Source: Peribacillus butanolivorans (GTDB lineage: Bacteria; Bacillota; Bacilli; Bacillales; DSM-1321). Taken from it: 64,000 bases of DNA. The notes under the pieces were generated by a model. The model made no database searches. It was not told the DNA's origin and worked only from the letters and a program-made list of their open reading frames with translations. Position 1 is the first letter of the stretch; each line of letters opens with the position of its first letter. Position numbers and translations under genes: made by a program. The DNA lies in the NCBI RefSeq assembly GCF_001273755.1, contig NZ_LGYA01000005.1, positions 289,779-353,778 on the forward strand. The letters run 5' to 3'. This document shows positions 7,877 through 16,098 of the stretch, piece after piece.

Positions 7877-9049
7877 TTATTTTGAATTGTGAAAAAGAAA
7901 ATCTACTAACTTTTCACTTGAATTTCCAGTCGAGTATTGATTCCACTTTTGCTTAAAAGGCTCAATTTTTTCTATAGAATAATCAGCGTTCCGGATTTTT
8001 TCAATGAGCTCTTCATTGGTAGATACGACCGGTCCGGGCATGGAAGAGGAATAATCCTCCCAAAATCCGCGCTCTTTCTCATACTTTTCTAAGTCATAAG
8101 CAAAGAAAATCATTGGTTTTTCTAAATAAGAAAATTCAAATGGAATCGAAGAGTAATCCGTTATTAAAAGATCCGTACTAATTAGCAGTTGGTTCACATG
8201 AAAATCACTATTGACTGGATATACGAATCCGGGAAATTTATGTTGTAAATCATGTTCAGCTTTTACAGCCGGATGCAGTTTCAGCAATAACGCGTAATTT
8301 TCGCTTTGCAGTTCTTTGTAGATTAATTCTAAATCGAGTGCAATTTCCCCGGTCTTTAAGCCATCATTTCGAAATGTAGGAGCATATAATATGATTTTTT
8401 TATACTCGAGCTCAGGAAACATGGCTAACAACGCTCTACGTGAAGTTTTTTTAGATTCATCATTAAAGAAGAAATCAGTCCGAGGAATCCCGGTCCTAAG
8501 AATATGGGATTTCGGTAATTGAAAACTTTCCTGAAAAATTTCTGCCATTTTCTCGGAACCTGTTGTGACATAATCAAATTTTTGATATACCTCTAAAAAT
8601 CTTTTTCTTGCTCCAGCAGAACGACTTTGAATCGAAGGATCCTTTGACCCGAATTGCTTAATGGCACCGGCTGCATGCCATACTTGGACACAAGTCACTG
8701 TCTTTTTAAATGTAACGGTTGAAAGAAAACCAAAATAATTATCAATGATAATCCATTTTGATGTAGCCAGGTGATAAATCGACCGAATCATGGCGATGAT
8801 ATTTTTCGTTTCAAACGGAAGGACGATGGTTTTTCCATCGTCCTTCACTTGTATATGATTGCTCGATTTCATTAAAAATACTTTTTGAACAGAAATATCC
8901 TGCTTGTCCATTTCTTCTGCAATGTACTGGCAATTGTCTCCGAAGGATGTGACAAAGGTTGTTTTATCAGTTAATGGAAAAAGTTTAAAGATAGAGAATA
9001 GGGCTTTAAAACAAAATAGATAAATCCCTATCGCAAATTCTTTAGCCAT
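7877..9049 (-). CDS. tagB: Teichoic acid glycerol-phosphate primase, TagB type
   Basis: This 390-residue CDP-glycerol glycerophosphotransferase-fold protein has the family motifs VWHAAGAIKQFG (catalytic His), TGIPRTDFFF, YAPTFRND, LLKLHPA and ITDYSSIPFEFS (second catalytic region). The WHAAG form and single-domain length fit TagB, which adds the first glycerol phosphate to the ManNAc-GlcNAc-PP-undecaprenyl linkage unit. Its start overlaps the tagD stop by 8 bases, so the pair is an operon. The gene makes functional sense with tagA, tagO, tagF and tagGH nearby. Confidence 0.85.
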   Translation of the reverse strand: MAKEFAIGIYLFCFKALFSIFKLFPLTDKTTFVTSFGDNCQYIAEEMDKQDISVQKVFLMKSSNHIQVKDDGKTIVLPFETKNIIAMIRSIYHLATSKWIIIDNYFGFLSTVTFKKTVTCVQVWHAAGAIKQFGSKDPSIQSRSAGARKRFLEVYQKFDYVTTGSEKMAEIFQESFQLPKSHILRTGIPRTDFFFNDESKKTSRRALLAMFPELEYKKIILYAPTFRNDGLKTGEIALDLELIYKELQSENYALLLKLHPAVKAEHDLQHKFPGFVYPVNSDFHVNQLLISTDLLITDYSSIPFEFSYLEKPMIFFAYDLEKYEKERGFWEDYSSSMPGPVVSTNEELIEKIRNADYSIEKIEPFKQKWNQYSTGNSSEKLVDFLFHNSK

Positions 9050-9440
9050 TTGTAACTTTTAAAAGGTCATCTTTAATTTGAGAAGTAGAGATGCCGATTG
9101 TTCTTGGCAGGTAGACGACGTCACAAACTTCAGTTAGTTCATCGAATTGACCTTTCCAGTCATCTCCCATGACAAAAATATCTACACCTTCACGAACGAT
9201 ATCTTCTCTTTTTTGTGCCCAATTGTCTTCGGGGATGACTTCGTCCACGTATCGGATTGATTCAAGAATCATTTTCCTGTTTTCAAAGCTATGATAAGCT
9301 TTTTTATCTTTTAAAGCATTAAATTCATCCGTTGAAATAGCAACGATTAGATAATCTCCAAGGTCCTTGGCACGTTTTAATAGATTGATATGGCCCCAAT
9401 GAAGCAAATCAAAGGTTCCATAAGTGATTACTTTCTTCAT
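9042..9440 (-). CDS. tagD: Glycerol-3-phosphate cytidylyltransferase
   Basis: This 132-residue protein is the usual TagD length. It has the cytidylyltransferase HxGH motif in YGTFDLLHWGH (residues 7-17) and the RTIGISTSQI signature (ISTT-like) near the C-terminus. It makes CDP-glycerol, the donor for TagB and TagF. The ATG at 9440 follows AGGAGG at good distance; an in-frame upstream ATG at 9461 places the Shine-Dalgarno sequence inside the gene and is rejected. It is the first gene of the leftward tagD-tagB operon, divergent from tagF. Confidence 0.93.
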   Translation of the reverse strand: MKKVITYGTFDLLHWGHINLLKRAKDLGDYLIVAISTDEFNALKDKKAYHSFENRKMILESIRYVDEVIPEDNWAQKREDIVREGVDIFVMGDDWKGQFDELTEVCDVVYLPRTIGISTSQIKDDLLKVTNG

Positions 9441-9564
9441 ATTTATTCCTCCTGTATACATATATTTATATATTTACTCTTTAGGATCGATGCGGTATAC
9501 CTAGTGAAAAGACTTATTTGTAAATGATAAGTTTAGAAGTCTTAACAATTATAACAAAAAAGAA

Positions 9565-9592
9565 TTACAAATGAACCACAAAAATTTTACAA
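9565..9592. promoter_or_regulatory. Possible PhoP-box array in the tagD/tagF divergent region
   Basis: Three hexamers TTACAA, CCACAA and TTACAA start at 9565, 9576 and 9587, exactly 11 bases apart. PhoP of B. subtilis binds direct repeats of TTAACA-like hexamers with this period and controls the divergent tagAB/tagDEF promoters under phosphate limitation. The rest of the 402-base gap (9441-9842) is very AT-rich. It must hold both promoters, but I cannot fix them. Confidence 0.5.
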
Positions 9593-9842
9593 TATTGTTT
9601 AAAATATAATATCTTTTGTTGTTTCTTGGAAATAATATTACAATTTTCGCAAAAACTATTCTAGAATTTCTATTGGGTTTGTTAAGACGAACTTGATGCA
9701 ACTGTGTTTGTTTGGATTATAATATAGAAAAGCTTTTTTATTACTTATCTGAAAATAATATCAATTTGAATTTATGATAGTGAAATCCTATAATAATAAT
9801 ACTTAGTTTTGGTTTGCAATTGGGAGGAGAAGTTTCTTCCAT

Positions 9843-12110
9843 ATGGATAATTATGTATTTAAGAATAGAAAGACGATGAATGTGAGCTTAGATAATGGAG
9901 TTTACTACATTGAAGTTGCCATTAAGCAGAGTTTTTTAGAAGGAATAGATGAGTACTCTTTTGTTTTAACAAATAGGTATAACGAAGATGATATCGTTAA
10001 CTTGAATTTTATGAAAAAAAATCAAACAGATGTTTATTATTTGTTTGAGATTACATTTCCGTTTTGCACAAATATAAATAGATTTATCGATGATGAAATG
10101 TGGGATCTACATATCTTAAGAAAGATAGAAGATAACACAGAAATTAAGTCTAGAATCACTACTCGAGACCGCCAACTAAACTTTCATACCATTGTTCAGG
10201 AAGACCAGGGGAAAATGATCTATCCATTTGCAACAAAAAAAGGTAATCTTTCTTTTTATGCTAATGACTATAAACTTTTTTCCATGTTCGATGAACTGAA
10301 TTTACAAAAGGATGGCATGCTCCAATTCTCTGGTTATTTTAACTATCCACCCTTATTTCAATTAGAAGGGTTCAAGTTCGGTCAGGTGAACTTGCTCGTT
10401 AGAAATAACTTAACAGAAGATGAGCGGATTGTCCCAATCAAGAGTGTAGACCGCGATGATTTGGTAGAAAAGTATGCTGGTAGCAATTTGCCAAAGAATA
10501 TCGGTTTCAAAGGTGAAATTAATCTCTTGGGTGAGATTGACTTCGATCAATCAAAGTACTTTATGTTTTATATAGTTCTTGATTACCAAATCAATGGTTC
10601 TCAGGAGCAACTTACCAGTTTGAGAATGAAATGCAGTTCACTTGAAAACCTTCCTAGCAAAAGCATTCTGAAGGTGAAACAAAAAAGGGTACAAGTGAAA
10701 GTTAAAGCCACAAAAATTTCGAAATACTTGTCTCTTTCAGTCTCACGTTACAACTTCAAAACAGAGGTTGTTAAAGGCTTAAGAAAAAGATGGGTGAAAA
10801 CCCGCAGAAGCAAGCGACTTAGAAAATGGTATAAGTCAGCTTTTGCAATTATAAGCTTGATTATTCCAGCCAATAAAAAATTGGCAGTATTCGAAAGTTA
10901 TCATGGCAAGCAGTATAGTGACAGCCCAAGGGCCATATATGAATACATGAAAGAACATTATCCAGATTATAAATTAGTGTGGAGTGTCGACCGCGCCTCT
11001 ATGAATTATTTTGCTCAAAAAGACGTTGAGTATGTTAGACGGTTTTCCATCCGATGGCTGTTGATCATGACGAGGGCGAAGTACTGGATAAACAATGTCC
11101 GCTTCCCGCTGTGGATTCCAAAGCCAAAACACACGATATATGTACAAACATGGCATGGCACGCCTCTAAAACGCCTTGCGATGGACATGGATGAAGTGCA
11201 TAAGCCTGGAACGAATACAAACAAATATAAAAGGAATTTCTTGAGAGAAGCAAGCAAGTGGGATTATCTAGTTTCGCCAAACGCTTTTTCAACGGAGATT
11301 TTTGAGCGGGCGTTTCAATTTGATCGGAAGATGATTGAGTCAGGTTATCCGCGTAATGATTTCCTGCAAAACTCAAATAATGAAGAAACGATAAATGAGC
11401 TTAAAAACAAATTCAATCTTCCTCTTGATAAGAAGCTTATTCTGTATGCACCGACCTGGAGAGACAATCAGTTTTACAGGAAAGGGAAGTATAAGTTTAA
11501 TTTGGAGCTGGACTTAGCAAGAATGCAGGAAGAACTTGGTGACTCCTATATTGTCATCATGAGAATGCATTATTTAGTGGCCCAAAATATGGATCTTACT
11601 GAATTTGAAGGCTTTGCCTATGATTTCTCCCACTTAGAAGACATTCGGGAACTGTATTTGATATCGGATATACTAGTAACAGATTATTCTTCCGTATTCT
11701 TCGATTATGCGAACTTAAGAAGGCCGATGATTTTCTTTACGTATGATATAGAAGACTATCGTGATAACTTAAGGGGCTTTTATTTTGATTTTAAAGAGAA
11801 GGCACCGGGTCTTTTGACCAAAGCGACAGAAGAACTTATTGAAGAGGTTAAAAATATCGAAAGAAAACAATTCCAGTTGAGTGAACGATTCGAAGAATTT
11901 TATCAGAAGTTTTGTTACTTAGAATGCGGTCAATCCGCTAAACGTGTTGTGGATGAAGTGTTTCTAAAGAAGACGATTCCTGTTAAGAAAGTGGTATCGA
12001 ATGAGGATTGTGAATATATCGGCTGTTTAACAGTCGGTTCTTTTTTGAAAGGGGAATCATATGGCATCAATAGTAACAAATGGGAAAGTATTGCTCACAA
12101 GCGCCTATAA
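9843..12110 (+). CDS. tagF: Poly(glycerol-phosphate) teichoic acid polymerase, TagF type
   Basis: This 755-residue protein is close to the length of known TagF (about 746). Residues 1-330 form the poorly conserved N-terminal region. A basic segment (KRWVKTRRSKRLRKWYK, about 315-332) can bind the membrane. The catalytic CDP-glycerol glycerophosphotransferase domain (about 345-720) has TWHGTPLKRL (catalytic His), SGYPRNDF, YAPTWRDNQF, RMHYLV and VTDYSSVFFDYANL. It extends the glycerol-phosphate chain of wall teichoic acid. GGGAGGAG precedes the ATG at a slightly long spacing. The last 50 bases overlap the next gene, a shorter paralogue. Confidence 0.88.
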   Translation: MDNYVFKNRKTMNVSLDNGVYYIEVAIKQSFLEGIDEYSFVLTNRYNEDDIVNLNFMKKNQTDVYYLFEITFPFCTNINRFIDDEMWDLHILRKIEDNTEIKSRITTRDRQLNFHTIVQEDQGKMIYPFATKKGNLSFYANDYKLFSMFDELNLQKDGMLQFSGYFNYPPLFQLEGFKFGQVNLLVRNNLTEDERIVPIKSVDRDDLVEKYAGSNLPKNIGFKGEINLLGEIDFDQSKYFMFYIVLDYQINGSQEQLTSLRMKCSSLENLPSKSILKVKQKRVQVKVKATKISKYLSLSVSRYNFKTEVVKGLRKRWVKTRRSKRLRKWYKSAFAIISLIIPANKKLAVFESYHGKQYSDSPRAIYEYMKEHYPDYKLVWSVDRASMNYFAQKDVEYVRRFSIRWLLIMTRAKYWINNVRFPLWIPKPKHTIYVQTWHGTPLKRLAMDMDEVHKPGTNTNKYKRNFLREASKWDYLVSPNAFSTEIFERAFQFDRKMIESGYPRNDFLQNSNNEETINELKNKFNLPLDKKLILYAPTWRDNQFYRKGKYKFNLELDLARMQEELGDSYIVIMRMHYLVAQNMDLTEFEGFAYDFSHLEDIRELYLISDILVTDYSSVFFDYANLRRPMIFFTYDIEDYRDNLRGFYFDFKEKAPGLLTKATEELIEEVKNIERKQFQLSERFEEFYQKFCYLECGQSAKRVVDEVFLKKTIPVKKVVSNEDCEYIGCLTVGSFLKGESYGINSNKWESIAHKRL

Positions 12111-13251
12111 AATCGCTTTTGGTATTGCTGGAAAATTGCTTCCAGTCGATAAAAAGCTTGTTATTTTTGAAAGTTTTTTAGGGAAGCAATACAGTTGTAA
12201 TCCTCGTGCAATATATGAATACTTGCAGTGTCACCATTCTGAATATAAAATGTATTGGAGTGTAGATAAAAGGTATACCGCACAATTTGATGAGGCAGGT
12301 ATTCCTTATCTCAAACGTTTTTCACTTAGTTGGCTACTTAAAATGACACGCGCTCGTTACTGGGTAACGAACAGCAGGTTACCGCTTTGGATTCCAAAGC
12401 CGAATCACACGGTTTATTTGCAAACGTGGCATGGAACTCCATTGAAGAAACTTGCGTCAGATATGAAGGAAGTTCATATGCCTGGAACGACAACGGAAAG
12501 TTATAAAGAAAATTTCCATGCCGAATCAAGTAAATGGGATTATTTAATTTCTCCGAATGCTTATTCAAGTGAGATTTTTGCTCGTGCCTTTCAAGTTGAA
12601 CCTTCTAAAATACTGGAAACGGGTTATCCGCGTAATGATTTACTGTACAATGGGAATAATCGTGATACAATCGACTCATTGAAACGGAAGTTGGGTATAC
12701 CATTAGAGAAAAAGGTTATTTTATATGCCCCTACGTGGAGAGACGATGAGTTTTATAGCAAGGGAAAATATAAGTTTGAAATAAAACTGGACTTGGATCA
12801 AATGAAACAGGAATTAGGGGATGAGTATGTTATTTTGCTCCGTCTTCATTATTTAATTTCTGAGAACTTGGATGTATCGGCGTATCAAGGTTTTGTCTAC
12901 AATTTATCCAGCTATGAAGATATCAATCATTTGTATCTTATTTCAGATTTATTAATAACTGATTATTCATCAGTTTTCTTTGATTACGCAAATTTAAAGC
13001 GTCCGATGTTGTTCTATGTATATGATATTGAAAATTACAGGGACAGGCTTCGCGGGTTTTACTTTGATTTTGAAGCGATGGCACCAGGTTCGTTAGTAAA
13101 AACGTCTGATGAGGTCATTGATAGCATCAAGGCTATGGAGTTTGGAAATGTTGTAGGATCTAATCAATTTCATGAGAAGTTTTGTGCGCTCGAGGATGGC
13201 CATGCTTCGCGTCGTGTCGTAGAAAAAGTGTTTTTAGGAAGGTCTGTGTAA
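12061..13251 (+). CDS. Second CDP-glycerol glycerophosphotransferase (TagF catalytic-domain paralogue)
   Basis: These 396 residues align end to end with the C-terminal half of the preceding TagF: GKQYSCNPRAIYEYL, LQTWHGTPLKKLASDM, SGYPRND-type ETGYPRNDLL, APTWRDDEFYSKGKYKFE and ITDYSSVFFDYANLKRP. The pair therefore looks like a tandem duplication in which this copy has no N-terminal domain. It starts at an ATG behind GAAAGGGGAA, 50 bases inside the tagF frame, so translation is coupled. Possible roles are a TarF-type primer adding a few units or a second polymerase; sequence alone cannot decide. It leads directly into tagG. Confidence 0.85.
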   Translation: MASIVTNGKVLLTSAYKIAFGIAGKLLPVDKKLVIFESFLGKQYSCNPRAIYEYLQCHHSEYKMYWSVDKRYTAQFDEAGIPYLKRFSLSWLLKMTRARYWVTNSRLPLWIPKPNHTVYLQTWHGTPLKKLASDMKEVHMPGTTTESYKENFHAESSKWDYLISPNAYSSEIFARAFQVEPSKILETGYPRNDLLYNGNNRDTIDSLKRKLGIPLEKKVILYAPTWRDDEFYSKGKYKFEIKLDLDQMKQELGDEYVILLRLHYLISENLDVSAYQGFVYNLSSYEDINHLYLISDLLITDYSSVFFDYANLKRPMLFYVYDIENYRDRLRGFYFDFEAMAPGSLVKTSDEVIDSIKAMEFGNVVGSNQFHEKFCALEDGHASRRVVEKVFLGRSV

Positions 13252-13254
13252 TAT

Positions 13255-14052
13255 ATGAGTTCAGCTTTGACCGTTTTAAAAGAACAAATCAACAATTTTT
13301 ATTTGATAAGACGTTTGTCTGCTTACGAGATGAAAAGCGCTAACAGCAGTAACTACCTAGGAATCCTGTGGGAAATCATCAATCCGATGATTCAAATTTC
13401 GATTTATTGGTTTGTATTCGGGTTTATAATGGTTAATCGTGGCGAGGAGTTCCTTCCATGGCTGATGGCAGGGATCGTTGTTTGGTTCTTTGTGAATCCG
13501 ACAATAACCCAGACGTCTAAATCTGTCTATTCCCGGATGAATATGGTGTCCAAGATGAGTTTTCCAATGAGTGTTATTCCTTCTTATGTTATTTTTGCTA
13601 AGTTGTATCAACATCTCATGCTGCTTGGTATCATCATCATACTTTTAGCGTTTACGGGTTATCTCCCGACGTTTTACATCATACAACTGCCTTACTATAT
13701 TGTTGCGACAGTGGCTCTGTTATTTTCATTTGGATTAATTTCTTCCACCTTATCAACCATTATTCGTGATGTTCACAATATAATACTGTCTTTAATGAAA
13801 GTCTTGTTTTATTTAACACCAATCCTTTGGGTATTAGATGCTAAAGATCATCCAGTAATCGTTAATATCATGAAGCTAAATCCTCTATATTATATTGTTG
13901 AAGGGTATCGAGCTTCGTTATTGGGGGAATCATGGTACCTAATAGTGAATTGGGAATATACGCTTTATTTCTGGGCAGTCGTAATCGTCTTATTTTTGAT
14001 AGGTTCCTCGCTGCATGTTAGATTTAGAGATCGCTTTGTTGACTTTAAGTAA
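13255..14052 (+). CDS. tagG: Teichoic acid ABC exporter permease
   Basis: This 265-residue ABC-2 type permease has six predicted membrane helices (for example IYWFVFGFIMV, WLMAGIVVWFFV, LMLLGIIIILLAF, YFWAVVIVLFLIG). The N-terminal amphipathic segment contains SSNYLGILWEIINPM, typical of TagG/Wzm proteins. With TagH it flips undecaprenyl-linked teichoic acid outward. It starts 3 bases after the preceding stop and lies 17 bases before tagH. Confidence 0.9.
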   Translation: MSSALTVLKEQINNFYLIRRLSAYEMKSANSSNYLGILWEIINPMIQISIYWFVFGFIMVNRGEEFLPWLMAGIVVWFFVNPTITQTSKSVYSRMNMVSKMSFPMSVIPSYVIFAKLYQHLMLLGIIIILLAFTGYLPTFYIIQLPYYIVATVALLFSFGLISSTLSTIIRDVHNIILSLMKVLFYLTPILWVLDAKDHPVIVNIMKLNPLYYIVEGYRASLLGESWYLIVNWEYTLYFWAVVIVLFLIGSSLHVRFRDRFVDFK

Positions 14053-14069
14053 ACTGGAAGTGAGAATAG

Positions 14070-14867
14070 ATGGAAAAATCGGTAGTTGTCAAAAACGTAA
14101 CGAAAAAATATAAATTATATAATAAAAACTCAGAAAAATTGATGGATCTTCTTTTGCCTAAAAGCTATGGAGAAGAGTATTATGCCCTTAGAAATGTAAG
14201 CTTTGAAGCGGAAAAGGGAGATGTAATCGGATTTGTCGGGGTCAATGGTTCCGGGAAATCCACATTGTCCAACATTATTGCTGGTATTATCCCGCCCACG
14301 GATGGAAATGTCCAAGCTAACGGGAAAACAGCATTAATCGCTGTTTCATCAGGTCTTAACAATCAATTGACAGGTAGAGAAAATATCGAATTGAAAATGT
14401 TGATGCTCGGATTCGATAAAAAGCAGATTCGCGAACTAGAACCTGAAATCATTGAGTTTTCAGAGCTTGGCAAGTTCATTAACCAACCGGTGAAATCTTA
14501 TTCAAGCGGGATGAAGTCAAGGCTTGGATTTGCCATTTCCGTTCATATCGATCCAGATATCCTGATTATTGATGAAGCCTTATCAGTTGGGGATAAAAAC
14601 TTTGCTGAAAAGTGTTTAGAGAAGATGAATGAATTTAAGGAAAGAGGCAAAACGATGTTCTTCGTCAGCCATTCAATCGGTCAGATGAAGAAATTCTGTC
14701 AAAAGGCGTTATGGCTTGAATATGGAGAAGTAAAAGCGTACGGCCCCATCGAGGAAGTTATGCCGCAATATGAAGCATTCTTGAAAGAATATAAAGCAAT
14801 GTCTAAAAAAGAACAGAAAAAATACCGTGAAGATCAAATGAACAAGCGTAGTTCTACAACGGTATAA
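14070..14867 (+). CDS. tagH: Teichoic acid ABC exporter ATPase
   Basis: This 265-residue ATPase has Walker A GVNGSGKS (about residues 56-63), signature SSGMKSRLG, Walker B DILIIDEAL and switch His in FVSHSIGQ. It is a Wzt/TagH-type subunit partnering the TagG permease. It lacks the roughly 250-residue extracytoplasmic extension of B. subtilis TagH (527 residues) and matches the shorter Staphylococcus TarH form. It is the last gene of the tagF operon, followed by a strong terminator. Confidence 0.9.
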   Translation: MEKSVVVKNVTKKYKLYNKNSEKLMDLLLPKSYGEEYYALRNVSFEAEKGDVIGFVGVNGSGKSTLSNIIAGIIPPTDGNVQANGKTALIAVSSGLNNQLTGRENIELKMLMLGFDKKQIRELEPEIIEFSELGKFINQPVKSYSSGMKSRLGFAISVHIDPDILIIDEALSVGDKNFAEKCLEKMNEFKERGKTMFFVSHSIGQMKKFCQKALWLEYGEVKAYGPIEEVMPQYEAFLKEYKAMSKKEQKKYREDQMNKRSSTTV

Positions 14868-14871
14868 AAGT

Positions 14872-14909
14872 GACAGGCAGACTCAACTATTGGGTCTGCC
14901 TGTTTTTGA
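14872..14909. terminator. Bidirectional terminator between tagH and the leftward glycosyltransferase
   Basis: The stem CAGGCAGAC...GTCTGCCTG extends to 13 bp with CAA/TTG pairing and ends in TTTTT. The stop codon of the leftward glycosyltransferase gene (14883-14885) lies inside the hairpin, so the two convergent genes share it. Confidence 0.88.
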
Positions 14910-16073
14910 ATTCAGCACTTCTTGGTAAGCCTTCTCAAACCGCTCGGCTGCGGCTAGATGTGAATACTCATTTTCAATTTTATATCTAGCCTTTTCGGCT
15001 AGTTTTGCAGTTCGTACTGGGTCACTAAGCAGAGTAGAGATGGCTTGAGATAGTGCTTTGATGTTTTTCTCCTCCACGAGCAAACCATCTTCTCCATCAG
15101 AGAGAATTTCCTTGAGGCCTCCGACTGCACTTGCAATAACAGGTGAGCCGGAACTCATCGCTTCTAACGCAGATATGGAGGTCGCTTCTTCTACCCCATG
15201 AGAATGAACGCTTGGGATGAGTACGATATCTGAAGCACCATACAGGTTTTGCATTTTTTCGAAAGGCACTGAACCTAGGAATAGTACTGAATCTGTTAAT
15301 TTGAGCTTGGCTATCGTTTCTTCAAGTTGGGCTTGCTGTTCTCCTGTCCCGGCATAGACTAATACAGTGTCATGATGATTTTTCAGTACCTCGGGAAGAG
15401 CCATTATCGGATAAATAACGCCGTTTTTTTCTGTCATTCTTCTAGGAACAAAGAGCATCTTTTTATGTAAGGGGATTTGAAAGACTTGTCGAGTTTCATT
15501 CCGGTCGGTGGTTTCGGGTTTGAAAGCAGCCACGTCAATGAAATTCTTAATTGTTTCCGCTTCGATATGTGCTAAATGGTTAATATAGTCTTTAATTCGG
15601 CGATCGACGGTCACGACTTTAGCAACAGACTGATAGGCTTTTCTTTCAAAATCACGAATGATTAAATCTTCCATACTGTCAGGGGAAATGGCCCCCCTGC
15701 TAACCGCCTCAAATGAATAATACCCATGGACTGTTTCCACCGTTGGGATTCCTGATTCAATGGAGGCAAGCGTTGCGAAAATATCCTGTGCATTAATGAC
15801 ATCATACTTTTTTTTCAAACTTTTAATAGAAGAGGTCAATAACTTCAGACGTTGTCGGTCATTGAACAGCTGCCCGCTCCCGTGTTTTACTTTATTTAAT
15901 AAAAAACCTGGAGCCTGGGCGAGCAACTTTTTCTTGAATGAGGGTAATTGCGAGAAAGATAAAATGTCCACGCTATGACCTCGTGACTTCAATCCCTTTT
16001 TTAATGTGGTGATATGACTTGATAGACCCCCTTCATGAGGGTAGGAAAATATCGTTGTAATTAAAATATTCAT
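14883..16073 (-). CDS. Glycosyltransferase family 4 (GT-B fold)
   Basis: This 396-residue protein has an N-terminal glycine-rich acceptor site (YPHEGGLSSHI, residues 12-22) and a C-terminal GT4 domain (about 200-370). The C-terminal donor signature is present as HSHGVEEATSISALEAMSSGSPVIAS. ETVHGYYSF resembles other cell-surface GT4 enzymes. The sugar transferred is not known. It is the last gene of a leftward set with a flippase and a Wzy-like protein, so it probably builds an exported polysaccharide repeat unit or wall decoration. Confidence 0.82.
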   Translation of the reverse strand: MNILITTIFSYPHEGGLSSHITTLKKGLKSRGHSVDILSFSQLPSFKKKLLAQAPGFLLNKVKHGSGQLFNDRQRLKLLTSSIKSLKKKYDVINAQDIFATLASIESGIPTVETVHGYYSFEAVSRGAISPDSMEDLIIRDFERKAYQSVAKVVTVDRRIKDYINHLAHIEAETIKNFIDVAAFKPETTDRNETRQVFQIPLHKKMLFVPRRMTEKNGVIYPIMALPEVLKNHHDTVLVYAGTGEQQAQLEETIAKLKLTDSVLFLGSVPFEKMQNLYGASDIVLIPSVHSHGVEEATSISALEAMSSGSPVIASAVGGLKEILSDGEDGLLVEEKNIKALSQAISTLLSDPVRTAKLAEKARYKIENEYSHLAAAERFEKAYQEVLNSKTGRPNS

Positions 16074-16098
16074 ATCCGCACTCCGTTCTTTTAAATGA

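Noticed and set aside
11065..11376. 103-codon minus-strand frame inside tagF
   Set aside because: Antisense to the conserved catalytic domain; no independent start signal.
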